This document shows, one piece after another, positions 1 to 9,267 of a stretch of DNA of 64,000 bases. Below the pieces are notes generated by a model. The model was not told where the DNA came from. It saw only the letters and a list, made by a program, of their open reading frames with translations, and searched no databases. The stretch is taken from NCBI GenBank assembly GCA_028277885.1, contig JANQFK010000033.1, positions 62,001 to 126,000 of the forward strand, in the 5' to 3' direction. Position numbers and translations under genes: made by a program. Within the stretch, counting starts at the first letter, position 1. The number at the start of each line of letters is the position of its first letter. The stretch comes from Myxococcota bacterium. GTDB lineage: Bacteria > Myxococcota_A > UBA9160 > UBA6930.

Positions 1-1
1 C

Positions 2-3000
2 GACCACGGCAACGACGGCATCGACGTGAACGACGAGAGCAGCGAGGTCACGGCCTGGCACATCACGGTCTCGGACAGCGGCGACGACGCCATCGACTCC
101 TACGCGGACCCCTTCGTGCTGCGCAACTCGATCGTGGTCTTCTCGGGGGACGACGGCCTGGCCGAGCGCGGCGGCGGCGACTTCCAGAACTCGTACAACA
201 TCATCCACGGTCACGGGGACGACGACTACAACGGCACCTCGGCCGGGACCGGGGAGATCGACCAGGACCCGCTGTTCCTGAACCGGGCCGGCGACGACTA
301 CCACGTGGACCCGTCCTCGCCGGCCGTGGACGCGGGCCTCGACGGCAGCGCGCTCACCAGCGTGGACCTCGAGGGCGCGTCGCGCCCCCAGGGCTCGGGC
401 TGGGACCTGGGGGCCTACGAGGTCGGGGCCAGCGAGCACTTCGCGATCGCCCACGACGGCGCGGCCGTCGCCTGCACGGTGGAGAACGTGACGATCACGC
501 GCCACGGGCCCACCCATGCGACGGACCCGAGCTACACGGGCACGATCACGGTCTCGACGGACACGGGCAACGGCGACTGGTCCCTCGTCACGGGCGCCGG
601 GACCCTGGTGAACGCCGGCAGCGGGGTCGCCACCTACACCTACTCGCTCGCGGACGCGGGCAGCGTGGTGCTGGGCTTCGTCGACCCCATCGGCGAGACC
701 GTGGACTTCGACGTGGTCGACGGGGGCGGGGCGACCGAGGCCACGGGCGAGGACCCGGCCCTGGTGGTGGCCGGCGGCGCCACGGACGACTACCGCGACG
801 ACTTCACCGTCGCGTCCCTGACCAACCAGGACGGCACCCTGCTCTGGGCCGGGCCGTGGATCGAGACCGACGTCGGCTCCGGCCCGACCACGGGCAACGC
901 GCGGGTCAACGGCGGCGACCTCGTGCTCGAGGACTGGACCAACACGGACCTCGACATCGCCTGGGAGCGGGAGGTGGACCTGAGCGGCCACACCTCCGCG
1001 ACGCTCCTCTTCGACTTCCGCACGACCTCGGGCGTGGACTCGAACGACGCCGTCTTCGTGGACGTCTCGACCAACGGCGGCGGCAGCTGGACGGTGCTCG
1101 AGCGCATCACGGGCCTCTCGGGCGCGGTCTCGGGCTCGCGCAGCTACGACCTCACGCCGTACCGGTCCGTGAACACCCGCGTGCGCCTGCGGGTGGACGG
1201 GCTGAACGGCACCGGCGGGACGAGCTGCTGCTACGGCGCGTCGAACGAGGAGTTCCGGGTGGCGTTCCTGGAGATCGAGGTGCCGGCGGCCTCGACCTGC
1301 GGCCCGGACCACTTCTCGATCTCCCACGACGGCAGCGGCGTCAACTGCCAGGCCGAGAACGTCACCATCGCGGCCCACGACACCGGCCACAACGTGGACA
1401 CCACCTACACCGGGACCATCACGCTCTCGACCTCCACGGGGCGCGGCGACTGGAGCCTGGTGACCGGCACCGGGGTGCTGGTGAACTCGGGGGGCGGTGC
1501 GGGCACCTACACCTTCCGCGGCGGCGACGCGGGCGAGGTGGTGCTCGGCTTCCTCGACACCTTCGCCGAGACCGTGAACCTCGACGTCACCGACGGGAGC
1601 TCGAGCGAGGACCCCGGCGAGGACCCGGACCTGGTGATCGGGACCGCGGGCTTCTCGTTCCTCGCCGACGGCGTGGCGAGCGCGATCGGGACCCAGATCG
1701 GGGGCAAGCCCTCGAGCCTGGCGCCGGGCGCCCAGAGCCTCGAGCTCGAGGCGATCCGCACCAGCGACGCCACCGGGGCCTGCGAGGCCGCGCTCACCGG
1801 CGCGAACCCGATCGAGCTGGCGTTCACCTGCGAGAGCCCCGCGACCTGCGCCGGTGCCCAGGTGACGGTGAACGGGAGCGCCGTGGCGGCGAACCCCGCC
1901 GGATCGCCCGGCGCCTGGACGGCGGTGAGCCTCGACTTCGGCTCGGACACCGACACCACGGCGCCGGTCGTGATCGCCTATCCCGACGTGGGCCGCATCC
2001 AGCTCCACGCCCGCTACGTGCTGGCGCCCTCGGGCGAGCTCCTCAACGGAGCCAGCAACCCCTTCGTGGTGCGGCCCTTCGCCCTCGAGGTGGGGGCCGT
2101 GGGCAACCCGGGCGCCGCGGGGCCGGCCGGGCCGGTCTTCACCGCGGCGGGAGCGGACTTCACGGGCAGCGTGCGCGCGGTGCTGTGGTCCCTGGCGGAC
2201 GACGCCGACGCCGACGGCGTGGCCGACGGCCACGACGACGCGGACCCGACCAACAACGCGAACCTCGCGGACAACGCGGCGGCGGCGAGCTTCGGGCGCG
2301 CGGGCGAGCAGGCGGCGCTCGCCGCGGCCCTGCTCGAGCCCGCCGGCGGCACCGACCCGGGGCTCGGCGGCACGACCACCGTCACGGCCTTCGCCGGCGG
2401 CGCGGGCAGCTCGACGGCGGTGTTCTGGGACGAGGTCGGGCTGATGGAGATGTCCGCCGCGGTGGCGGACGGCGACTACCTGGGGATCGGGGCCGCGGAG
2501 ACGGCGCGCATCGCCGGGCGCTCGGGCCACGTGGGCCGCTTCCGGCCGGACCGCTTCGACGTGGCGCTCGACACGGCGCCGGTGCTGGAGCCGGGGTGCG
2601 CGATCGGGAGCGGCTTCACCTGGCTGGGGCAGCACTTCCGCTACGCGACGGCCCCCGTCGCGCTCGTGACCGCGCGCAGCGCCCGGGGAACGCAGACGCG
2701 CAACTACGCGGGCGCCTGGTGGAAGATCACCAACGGGAGCCTCGCCAACCGCACCTACACCGCCGACCCCACCCACCCGGCGGGGCTCGACGTCTCGGAC
2801 GTGCCGCCCACGGCGGGCGACCCATCGATCCTCCCGCTGGGCGACGGCACCGGCACGCTCACCTTCGGGCTGGGCACGCTGCCCGGGGAGGGGCTGCGCT
2901 TCGCGCGGGCGGGGCCGGTGGCGCCCTTCGACGCCGAGATCGCGCTCACCTTCGACGTGCTCGACACCGACGGCGTCGCCCATGCGGCGAACCCCTTCGC

Positions 3001-3478
3001 GTTCGGCGCACCGAGCGCGGGCAACGGGATGGCGTGGAGCGCGGGACGCAGCCAGCGCTACGGGCGGCTCTACCTGGGCAACGCCGTGGGGTCCGAGCTG
3101 GCCCGGCTCCCGGTGCCCATGCGCACCGAGTCCTGGACCGGCGCGGGCTGGGCGGTGAACGGCGACGACGTCTGCACGGTGGTGACGGCGGCGAGCGTCG
3201 CGGTCACCGCCACCGACCCGCCGGCGCTCGTCACCGCGCCGACGGTGGGCAACGTGCCCTTCGTCTCGGGGGACGCGAACCTCTCGTTCTCGCCGCCCGG
3301 GGCCGGGAACGACGGCTGGGCCGACGTCGCCGTGGACCTCTCGGGGCAGACCTGGCTGCGCTGGGACTGGAGCGGGGACGGCGCGGGACCGACCTGGGAC
3401 GAGGACCCCAGCGCGCGGCTCACCTTCGGCGTTTACGCCGGGGACGAGCCCGTGATCTTCCGGCGCGAGATCTACTAG
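2..3478 (+). CDS. MshQ-like secreted surface protein (DUF6701), 5' truncated
   Basis: The reading frame is open from the first bases of the window, so the N-terminus lies upstream; about 1158 residues are visible. In order they show the end of a right-handed beta-helix with a choice-of-anchor Q type block (nt 200-430: Asp-rich, then SPAVDAG and LGAYE), a beta domain (nt 434-770), a jelly-roll-like domain (780-1290), a second copy of the first beta domain (1306-1640), and a long C-terminal DUF6701 domain (1650-3470) like that of the MSHA pilus protein MshQ. Supporting DUF6701 are FRPDRFDV, FTWLGQHFRY and the terminal FGVYAGDEPVIFRREIY. The protein is presumably extracellular and perhaps tied to a type IV pilin-like system; no other pilus gene is in view. 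The next gene converges 18 bases away across a CCCGGG-rich spacer. Confidence 0.85.
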   Translation, partial: DHGNDGIDVNDESSEVTAWHITVSDSGDDAIDSYADPFVLRNSIVVFSGDDGLAERGGGDFQNSYNIIHGHGDDDYNGTSAGTGEIDQDPLFLNRAGDDYHVDPSSPAVDAGLDGSALTSVDLEGASRPQGSGWDLGAYEVGASEHFAIAHDGAAVACTVENVTITRHGPTHATDPSYTGTITVSTDTGNGDWSLVTGAGTLVNAGSGVATYTYSLADAGSVVLGFVDPIGETVDFDVVDGGGATEATGEDPALVVAGGATDDYRDDFTVASLTNQDGTLLWAGPWIETDVGSGPTTGNARVNGGDLVLEDWTNTDLDIAWEREVDLSGHTSATLLFDFRTTSGVDSNDAVFVDVSTNGGGSWTVLERITGLSGAVSGSRSYDLTPYRSVNTRVRLRVDGLNGTGGTSCCYGASNEEFRVAFLEIEVPAASTCGPDHFSISHDGSGVNCQAENVTIAAHDTGHNVDTTYTGTITLSTSTGRGDWSLVTGTGVLVNSGGGAGTYTFRGGDAGEVVLGFLDTFAETVNLDVTDGSSSEDPGEDPDLVIGTAGFSFLADGVASAIGTQIGGKPSSLAPGAQSLELEAIRTSDATGACEAALTGANPIELAFTCESPATCAGAQVTVNGSAVAANPAGSPGAWTAVSLDFGSDTDTTAPVVIAYPDVGRIQLHARYVLAPSGELLNGASNPFVVRPFALEVGAVGNPGAAGPAGPVFTAAGADFTGSVRAVLWSLADDADADGVADGHDDADPTNNANLADNAAAASFGRAGEQAALAAALLEPAGGTDPGLGGTTTVTAFAGGAGSSTAVFWDEVGLMEMSAAVADGDYLGIGAAETARIAGRSGHVGRFRPDRFDVALDTAPVLEPGCAIGSGFTWLGQHFRYATAPVALVTARSARGTQTRNYAGAWWKITNGSLANRTYTADPTHPAGLDVSDVPPTAGDPSILPLGDGTGTLTFGLGTLPGEGLRFARAGPVAPFDAEIALTFDVLDTDGVAHAANPFAFGAPSAGNGMAWSAGRSQRYGRLYLGNAVGSELARLPVPMRTESWTGAGWAVNGDDVCTVVTAASVAVTATDPPALVTAPTVGNVPFVSGDANLSFSPPGAGNDGWADVAVDLSGQTWLRWDWSGDGAGPTWDEDPSARLTFGVYAGDEPVIFRREIY

Positions 3479-3496
3479 GCCAGCCCGGGCCCGGGG

Positions 3497-4669
3497 TCAG
3501 TCGAGCCCGAGGCGCCGGGCGATGATGACCTTCATGATCTCGTTGGTGCCGGCGTAGATCGACTGCACGGCGGCGTCGGCGTAGTCCTCGGAGATCGGGT
3601 ACTCGCGCATGAAGCCGTAGCCGCCGTGGAGCTGGAGGCAGTCCGCGGTGAGGCGCTTCTGGAGGTCCGTGGTCCAGTACTTGGCCATGGAGACCTCCTT
3701 CACCACGTCCTCGCCGGCCACGTGGGCGCGCAGCAGGTTGTCGACGAAGGCCTGGCCGATCTCGACCTCGGTGGCGAGCTCGGCGAGCTTGAACTGGGTG
3801 TTCTGGAAGCCGGCGACGGGCTTGCCGAAGGCCTGGCGCTCCTTCACGTAGGCGAGGGTGTCGTCGAGGGCGCGGCGGCAGGACGCCACCGAGGCCACGG
3901 CGATGCAGAGACGCTCCTGCTGGAGCTTCTCCATCAGCATGCGGAAGCCGCGGCCGAGCCCGCCCCGGGGAGCCGGATCCGGACCGCCGAGGAGCGCGTC
4001 GGCGGGGACGCGACAGTCCTCGAAGAAGATCTCGCTGGTGTCCTGGCCGCGCAGGCCCAGCTTGTCGAGCTTGCGGCCGCGCACGAAGCCCGGGGCGCTC
4101 GCCTCGACGAGCAGCAGGCTGATGCCGCGGTGGGGCGGGTCGGCGTCGGGGTCGGTCTTGGCGACCACGACGAACAGGTCGCCGATCTGGCCGTTGGAGA
4201 TGAAGGTCTTCGAGCCGTTCAGCACGAAGGAGTCGCCGTCGCGGACGGCGCGGGTCTGGACGTTGGCGAGGTCCGAGCCCGTGCCGGGCTCGGTCATGCA
4301 GATGCCGAGCAGGATCTCGCCCGAGATGCAGCCGGGGAGGTACTTCGCCTTCTGCTCCGGCGTGCCGTACTCGGTGAGGTAGGGCATCACGATGTCGGAG
4401 TGGAGCGACACCATGGCGCCGTGGGCGCGCTCGTAGGCGAGCTCCTCGGTCACGATGGCGGAGTAGAGGAAGTCGGCGCCGGCGCCGCCGTACTCCTCGG
4501 GCGCGTTGGGGCCGAGGAAGCCCTCCTCGCCGAGGCGGCGCCAGGTCTCGCGGTCGCTCATGCCCTTCTCGTTCCAGAGCGGGACCTTGGGCACGATCTC
4601 CTTCTCGACGAAGCGGCGGAACTGGGCGCGGAAGAGCTCGTGCTCTTCGGAGAAGACGGCTCGGTGCAT
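3497..4669 (-). CDS. acyl-CoA dehydrogenase (LCAD-like)
   Basis: FAD-dependent alpha,beta-dehydrogenation of an acyl-CoA, first step of beta-oxidation, cytosolic; 390 residues, normal for the family. The flavin/substrate signature MTEPGTGSDLAN and the C-terminal YGFMREYPISEDYADAAVQ block with AGTNEIMK are clear. The usual catalytic Glu of a YEGT motif is Ala here. As in long-chain/isovaleryl types the base is probably the Glu of QERLCIA, which is family knowledge rather than proof. I chose ATG 4669 because MHRAVFSEEHELFRAQFRRF starts exactly at the domain; upstream in-frame codons run into the neighbouring gene. The phosphatase gene ends 10 bases upstream on the same strand, so the two may be co-transcribed. 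A TAAGCT box lies 7 bases before the ATG but shares its TAA with that gene's stop codon. Confidence 0.92.
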   Translation of the reverse strand: MHRAVFSEEHELFRAQFRRFVEKEIVPKVPLWNEKGMSDRETWRRLGEEGFLGPNAPEEYGGAGADFLYSAIVTEELAYERAHGAMVSLHSDIVMPYLTEYGTPEQKAKYLPGCISGEILLGICMTEPGTGSDLANVQTRAVRDGDSFVLNGSKTFISNGQIGDLFVVVAKTDPDADPPHRGISLLLVEASAPGFVRGRKLDKLGLRGQDTSEIFFEDCRVPADALLGGPDPAPRGGLGRGFRMLMEKLQQERLCIAVASVASCRRALDDTLAYVKERQAFGKPVAGFQNTQFKLAELATEVEIGQAFVDNLLRAHVAGEDVVKEVSMAKYWTTDLQKRLTADCLQLHGGYGFMREYPISEDYADAAVQSIYAGTNEIMKVIIARRLGLD

Positions 4670-4679
4670 GGCGCAGAGC

Positions 4680-5948
4680 TTAGCGGAGGGGGATCGGGCG
4701 GCCCTCGCTGTGGCGGGGCGGCTCGATGCCGAGGAGCCCGGCCACGGTGGCGGCGACGTCGACGGCGCGGACACGGCCCGGGGCATGGCCGGCCGTGACG
4801 CCGCGGCCCCGGGCCAGGAAGATGCCGTCCATGGGCGAGCGGCCGGAGGCGTCGAGGAGGCGGTCGGGCTCGTAGCCGTGGCCGCCGTGGGTGCCCCCGA
4901 TCAGGCGCGAGATCCGGAAGCGCGCGTCGCGCAGGCTCCAGCGGTCGCTGAAGAAGCGCGGCGGGTCGCTGAGCGCGACCACGTGGCCGACGCGGGTGGG
5001 GTGGGCGTAGCGCAGGCTCTCGGGCAGCTCGGCGAGCGCGTAGGCGCGCACGCCCGGCACCGCGGCGAGGGCGCCGCGGGCCTTCTCGACCCGGGCGGGC
5101 GTGGGGGCGGCGAGGAACACGTGGGCGACGCTGCCGAAGGGGACGACGCGGGCCTCGACGCCGGCGTCGTCGAGGGGGGCGCGCAGGTCGAGGGCCTCCT
5201 CGACGCCGACCATGCCGTGGTCGCTCACCACGAGCAGCGTGGTGGTGGCCCAGGCGCCGCGCGCATCGAGGCCGGCGAGCAGGCGGGCCAGCTCGTGGTC
5301 CTGGCCGGCGAGCTGGCGGCGCGTCTCCTCGGCGTCGGGGCCGAACCGGTGGCCGGCGGCGTCGGCGCCGTGCCACCAGGAGAGGATCAGACGGGGCCGC
5401 TCGGCGGGGGGCAGGTCGAGCCAGGCGAGGATCTGGTCGGTCTTCTCGGACTCGGGGACGCTGCCGTCGAAGGGGGCGCGGCGGTGGGTCGCCCGCCGGA
5501 CGGAGCCGCCGTGGGGCCAGTCCGTCTCGGAGCCCACCCAGAAGAAGGCCGCGCTGCGGACGCCCTGGCGCTCGGCGGCGATCCAGAGGGGCTCGGCCTG
5601 GATCCAGTCGGCGTCGTTCGAGTAGTCGAACTCGGCGACCTCGGGCGGGCGCGCGGGATCGTGGAAGCGGTTCGCCACGATGCCGTGGCGGTCCGGGTAG
5701 GTGCCGGTCGCGAGGGAGACGTGGCTGGGGAAGGTGCTGGAGGGAAACACCGGCACGAGGGCGGCGGCGCGGGCGCCCTCGCGCGCGATCCGCGTCAGGG
5801 CGGGGAGTCGCTCGCGGTCGCGGTCCAGGTAGTCGTGGCGAACGCCGTCGAGGGAGAGCAGGATTACGGTCGGGTCGTCGCCGGCGCGGGCCGGGGCGAC
5901 GCCGGCGAGGAGAAGGACGAGGAGCGCGGCGGCGATGCAGCGAAACAC
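4680..5948 (-). CDS. secreted alkaline-phosphatase-superfamily phosphodiesterase (NPP-like)
   Basis: Probable exported metal-dependent phosphodiesterase/nucleotide pyrophosphatase, 422 residues. An N-terminal signal peptide (AAALLVLLLAGVAPARA) precedes ILLSLDGVRHDYL, giving the first metal-binding Asp. FPSSTFPSHVSLATG is the nucleophile motif with Thr as likely nucleophile, and VVSDHGM and GGTHGGHG give the remaining metal ligands. GTG 5948 is chosen because it starts right before the signal peptide; the frame stays open upstream only across the divergent gene. No Shine-Dalgarno is visible, but a TACCAT hexamer lies 7 bases before the GTG, so a leaderless mRNA is possible. It overlaps the divergent phosphatase gene at 5935 by 14 bases, and the acyl-CoA dehydrogenase follows after 10 bases. 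Substrate unknown. Confidence 0.87.
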   Translation of the reverse strand: MFRCIAAALLVLLLAGVAPARAGDDPTVILLSLDGVRHDYLDRDRERLPALTRIAREGARAAALVPVFPSSTFPSHVSLATGTYPDRHGIVANRFHDPARPPEVAEFDYSNDADWIQAEPLWIAAERQGVRSAAFFWVGSETDWPHGGSVRRATHRRAPFDGSVPESEKTDQILAWLDLPPAERPRLILSWWHGADAAGHRFGPDAEETRRQLAGQDHELARLLAGLDARGAWATTTLLVVSDHGMVGVEEALDLRAPLDDAGVEARVVPFGSVAHVFLAAPTPARVEKARGALAAVPGVRAYALAELPESLRYAHPTRVGHVVALSDPPRFFSDRWSLRDARFRISRLIGGTHGGHGYEPDRLLDASGRSPMDGIFLARGRGVTAGHAPGRVRAVDVAATVAGLLGIEPPRHSEGRPIPLR

Positions 5949-7488
5949 GCGGGCGATGGTAGCCGTTGCGTGGGCGGCCCTCGGGCTCGGGCTCGGCCCC
6001 GGACCGGTGCTCGGACCGACGGCGGCCGGTGCGCGGGTGGTGCTCGTCGGGGTGGACGGCGGCTCGTGGTCGGTGATCGATCCGCTGATCGCCGAAGGCG
6101 CCCTCCCCCACCTCGCCGCCATCGCGCGGCGCGGGGTCACGGCGGAGCTCGCCACGGTGGAGCCGCTGATCTCGCCGGTGGTGTGGACCTCCATCGCCAC
6201 GGGGCGCAGCCCCGAGGCCCACGGCATCAGCGACTTCATGAAGACGGGGCTGGACCGTCGGGTGCCGACGATCTTCGAGCGGCTCGCCGCCAGGGGGCGG
6301 CGCGTGGGGCTCTACGAGTACCTGCTGACCTGGCCGGCGCGGGAGCTGCCCGAGGGGTTCGTGGTGCCGGGCTGGCTGCGGCGCGACGAGCGCGTGACGC
6401 CGGCGAGCCTCGCGGCGAAGGTCGCCTACCGCTACGACCTGCGCGGGCTGCGCAACCGCGAGGAGTACCGCGAGAACGCCCGGGAGGAGATCGCGCGGAA
6501 GGCCGGGCAGTGGAACCGCCTCGCCGAGGACCACGACCTGGAGGTGGGGGCGGTCACGTTCTACGCCGTGGACGCCCTCTCCCACCGCTACTGGAACGAG
6601 CCGGCGGTGATCCGCGAGACCGTGCTCGGCGTGGACGGCGCGATCGGCGAGATCGTGGAGGCGCTGGGGCCCGAGGACACGATCCTGGTGGCGTCGGACC
6701 ACGGCTTCCAGGCGGGGAGCCGACGGCGGGTCTGGTCGGGGACCCTCGAGGGCGCGCTCTCGGACGCGGGGCTCGTGCCGATGCGCGACGCGTTCACGAT
6801 CCTGGGCCAGTTCGGGGTGGTGGTGCTGCGGGTGAACGCCGGGCCCTTCGCGGAGCGGGAGGCGCTGCTCGAGCGGCTGCGCGCCGTGCTCGAGGGCGCG
6901 AGCGACGCGGCGGGCGAGCCGGTCTTCACGGTGGACGTGCTCGACGAGGCCGAGCGACCGCCCGGGGCGCAGCGCGGGATCCTCACGCGGCTGCGCCAGT
7001 GGGGGCTGCGGCGCTTCGCGCGTTGGAGGTTCAACGCGCACTTCGATCCCGACGCCCACGCCTACGTGATCGCGCAGTTCGAGGGCGACGTGCTCGAGGG
7101 GCTGCTGCCCGACGGGGAGATCCGCTTCGGCGGGAAGCGCCACGCGATGAGGGACCTGATCTCGGCGGACGAGTTCACCGGAGACCACCACCCCACGGCG
7201 ATCTTCCTGGCGGCGGGGCGCGGGGTGCGTGCGGTGCCCGAGCGTGGGGCGCTCTCGGTGCTCGACGTGGCGCCGCTGATCGCGGCGCTGGCGGGGGAGC
7301 CGGTGCCCGACGACGTGGAGGGGCGCGTGCCCGAGGAGTGGCTCACGGCGGAGTTTCTCGCCGCGCACCCGGTGCGTCGCGTCGCGGCCTCGGCGTGGCC
7401 GGAGCTGCCGACGCTGGCCGAGACGGAGCTGCCCGTGGACGACGCGGACCTGCTCGAGCGGCTGCGCACGATGGGGTACGTGCGCTAG
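5935..7488 (+). CDS. exported alkaline phosphatase family protein
   Basis: 517-residue member of the alkaline phosphatase/phosphodiesterase superfamily, distinct from the divergent neighbour. After an N-terminal signal-like segment (charged start, then VAVAWAALGLGLG) come VVLVGVDGGSW (metal-binding Asp), the nucleophile region SPVVWTSIATGRSPEAHGI (probable Thr) and LVASDHGFQ (Asp-His metal ligands). The middle carries a charged segment and a late HHPTAIFLAAG metal-site block. Start ATG 5935 gives a positively charged n-region and has a weak GAGGAG upstream; ATG 5956 is an alternative that would remove the overlap with the divergent gene. It converges with the HIT gene across a GC-rich hairpin at 7489-7518. 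Substrate cannot be told from sequence. Confidence 0.85.
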   Translation: MQRNTRAMVAVAWAALGLGLGPGPVLGPTAAGARVVLVGVDGGSWSVIDPLIAEGALPHLAAIARRGVTAELATVEPLISPVVWTSIATGRSPEAHGISDFMKTGLDRRVPTIFERLAARGRRVGLYEYLLTWPARELPEGFVVPGWLRRDERVTPASLAAKVAYRYDLRGLRNREEYRENAREEIARKAGQWNRLAEDHDLEVGAVTFYAVDALSHRYWNEPAVIRETVLGVDGAIGEIVEALGPEDTILVASDHGFQAGSRRRVWSGTLEGALSDAGLVPMRDAFTILGQFGVVVLRVNAGPFAEREALLERLRAVLEGASDAAGEPVFTVDVLDEAERPPGAQRGILTRLRQWGLRRFARWRFNAHFDPDAHAYVIAQFEGDVLEGLLPDGEIRFGGKRHAMRDLISADEFTGDHHPTAIFLAAGRGVRAVPERGALSVLDVAPLIAALAGEPVPDDVEGRVPEEWLTAEFLAAHPVRRVAASAWPELPTLAETELPVDDADLLERLRTMGYVR

Positions 7489-7518
7489 CGCCCGGGCTCC
7501 GCGGCCGCACCGCGGGCG
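7489..7518. terminator. GC-rich hairpin between convergent genes
   Basis: Nested inverted repeat CGCCCG (7489-7494) with CGGGCG (7513-7518), with CCGCG/CGCGG inside. It lies between the stop of the phosphatase gene and the stop of the HIT gene, so it could end transcription from both sides. No T-tract follows on either strand, so intrinsic termination is uncertain. Confidence 0.4.
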
Positions 7519-7524
7519 TCGCGG

Positions 7525-7947
7525 CTAGTCCGAGACCTCGCTGTGACCCAGCGTGCGCAGCGCACCCCGAATGCGCTCGGCGGCCTCGTCGAGGTCCTCG
7601 GGCTTCGGATTGCGGTCGCAGCGGGCGAAGTCCAGGTCGCCGAGCTCGTCGATGGGCGAGACGTGGAGGTGCACGTGGGGCACCTCGAGGCCGGCGATCA
7701 TCAGTCCGACGCGCGTGGGCTGGAAGGCCTGCTGGATCGCCGTGCCCACGGCCTGGGCGACGCCCATCAGGTGCTCGGCGAGGGCGCGGTCGAGGTCCAG
7801 CCAGTGGTCGATCTCCTGGACGGGGACGACCAGGGTGTGGCCGGGGCGCAGGGGCTCGATGGTGAGGAAGGCCACCGCCTGCTCGTCGCGCCACACGAAG
7901 CGACCGGGCAGCTCGCCTTCGATGATGCGGGTGAAGATGGATGCCAT
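7525..7947 (-). CDS. HIT family nucleotide hydrolase
   Basis: 140-residue histidine-triad protein, probably hydrolysing adenylated molecules (AMP-lysine/aminoacyl-AMP type) in the cytosol. The signature HVHLHV at residues 91-96 supplies the three histidines, and the N-terminal [10 protein letters not shown] and the middle [17 protein letters not shown] are typical of Hint proteins. Start ATG 7947 fits the family exactly. A TTGACT -35 (7983-7988), a 17-base spacer and a TAGCGC -10 (7960-7965) read towards it, giving a very short leader. The -35 lies in the palindrome at 7973-7988. The divergent gene is a thiolase-like enzyme. Confidence 0.95.
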   Translation of the reverse strand: MASIFTRIIEGELPGRFVWRDEQAVAFLTIEPLRPGHTLVVPVQEIDHWLDLDRALAEHLMGVAQAVGTAIQQAFQPTRVGLMIAGLEVPHVHLHVSPIDELGDLDFARCDRNPKPEDLDEAAERIRGALRTLGHSEVSD

Positions 7948-7959
7948 GGCGAAAGGGTA

Positions 7960-7988
7960 GCGCTATGGTGCGTTGACTCACGAGTCAA
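7960..7988 (-). promoter_or_regulatory. candidate promoter of the HIT gene
   Basis: On the minus strand TTGACT (7988-7983), a 17-base spacer and TAGCGC (7965-7960) form a sigma70-like promoter. A second hexamer, TACCCT, sits 6 bases before the ATG. The -35 box is half of a perfect palindrome, so a repressor bound there would block this promoter. Confidence 0.5.
7973..7988. promoter_or_regulatory. perfect 16-base palindrome, candidate TetR-type operator
   Basis: TTGACTCACGAGTCAA is a perfect palindrome (7-base arms, two-base self-complementary centre) in the 114-base gap between the divergent HIT gene and the SCP-x thiolase gene. Its form resembles operators of TetR-family regulators of fatty-acid metabolism. 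That link is inference. No TetR gene is in the window, and I saw no second copy. Confidence 0.6.
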
Positions 7989-8061
7989 TCCACCCCCAAC
8001 GGCCTTCGTCGGCGGTAGTTCGGCGGCAGCTCCGACGGCGGGTAGGCGGAGGAGATCCTCA

Positions 8062-9267
8062 ATGGGCGAGAAGGTTTACGTGGTCGGCGTCGGGATGACC
8101 AAGTTCGAGAAGCCCGGCGCCCGCGAGTGGGACTACCCGCAGATGGCGAAGGAGGCCGGCGAGAAGGCGCTGGCCGACGCCGGCATCCCCTACGGCGACG
8201 TCGAGCAGGTGGCCGTCGGCTACTGCTACGGCGACTCCACCTGCGGGCAGCGCGCCGCCTACGAGCTCGGGCTCTCGGGCGTGCCGATCTACAACGTGAA
8301 CAACAACTGCTCGACGGGGTCCACGGCGCTGCTGATGGCGAAGCAGTTCGTGGAGGGCGGGCTCGCGGACTGCGCCATGGCGCTCGGCTTCGAGAAGATG
8401 GAGAAGGGCAGCCTCGGCATCAAGTACACCGACCGCACGAACCCCATGGACAAGCACTTCCAGCTGATGGTGGACCTGCGCGGGTTCGCGAAGGCGCCGC
8501 CGGCGCCGCAGATGTTCGGCAACGCGGGCCGCGAGCACATGGAGAAGTTCGGCACGACGGCGGAGCAGTTCGCCAAGATCGGCTGGAAGAACCACAAGCA
8601 CTCGGTCAACAACCCCTACTCGCAGTTCCAGGACGAGTACTCCCTCGAGGACATCCTGGCGGCGCCCATGGTCTACGAGCCGCTCACGAAGCTGCAGTGC
8701 TGCCCGACCTCGGACGGGGCGGGTGCGGCCATCGTGTGCAACCGGGCCTTCGTGGAGAAGCACGGCCTTCAGGCCCAGGCGGTGGAGATCGCCGGGATGG
8801 CGATGGCGACCGACCTGCCGAGCACCTTCGACGAGAAGAGCTGCATCAAGATGGTGGGGCAGGACCTCACGAAGAAGGCGGCTCGCGAGGTGTACGAGCA
8901 GTCGGGCCTCGGGCCGGAGAACGTGGACGTGGTGGAGCTCCACGACTGCTTCAGCTGCAACGAGATGATCACCTACGAGGGCCTCGGCCTGTGCCCCGAG
9001 GGCAAGGGTGGCACCTGGGTGGACTCCGGAGCGAACACCTACGGCGGGAGCGTGGTGGTGAACCCCTCGGGCGGGCTCATCTCCAAGGGGCACCCGCTCG
9101 GGGCGACGGGGCTCGCGCAGTGCGCCGAGCTCAACTGGCAGCTCCGCGGTGAGGCGCAGAAGCGCCAGGTGGAGGGCGCGAAGGTGGCGCTCCAGCACAA
9201 CCTGGGGCTCGGCGGCGCAGCCGTCGTGACGCTCTACCGGGCGCCCGGCGCGCCGAGCGCTGGCTGA
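8062..9267 (+). CDS. SCP-x/lipid-transfer type thiolase
   Basis: 401-residue thiolase-fold protein of the lipid-transfer/sterol-carrier-X group, probably cleaving or binding a beta-ketoacyl-CoA. The active-site Cys is in [11 protein letters not shown], a His-Cys block in [10 protein letters not shown], and the C-terminal [10 protein letters not shown] loop is intact. The start ATG 8062 has a GGAGGAG-like ribosome site about 10 bases upstream and begins directly with [15 protein letters not shown]. Unlike biosynthetic thiolases it lacks a partner hydroxyacyl-CoA dehydrogenase here. The upstream palindrome suggests acyl-CoA-type control. The DMT permease frame starts at its stop codon. Confidence 0.93.
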   Translation: MGEKVYVVGVGMTKFEKPGAREWDYPQMAKEAGEKALADAGIPYGDVEQVAVGYCYGDSTCGQRAAYELGLSGVPIYNVNNNCSTGSTALLMAKQFVEGGLADCAMALGFEKMEKGSLGIKYTDRTNPMDKHFQLMVDLRGFAKAPPAPQMFGNAGREHMEKFGTTAEQFAKIGWKNHKHSVNNPYSQFQDEYSLEDILAAPMVYEPLTKLQCCPTSDGAGAAIVCNRAFVEKHGLQAQAVEIAGMAMATDLPSTFDEKSCIKMVGQDLTKKAAREVYEQSGLGPENVDVVELHDCFSCNEMITYEGLGLCPEGKGGTWVDSGANTYGGSVVVNPSGGLISKGHPLGATGLAQCAELNWQLRGEAQKRQVEGAKVALQHNLGLGGAAVVTLYRAPGAPSAG

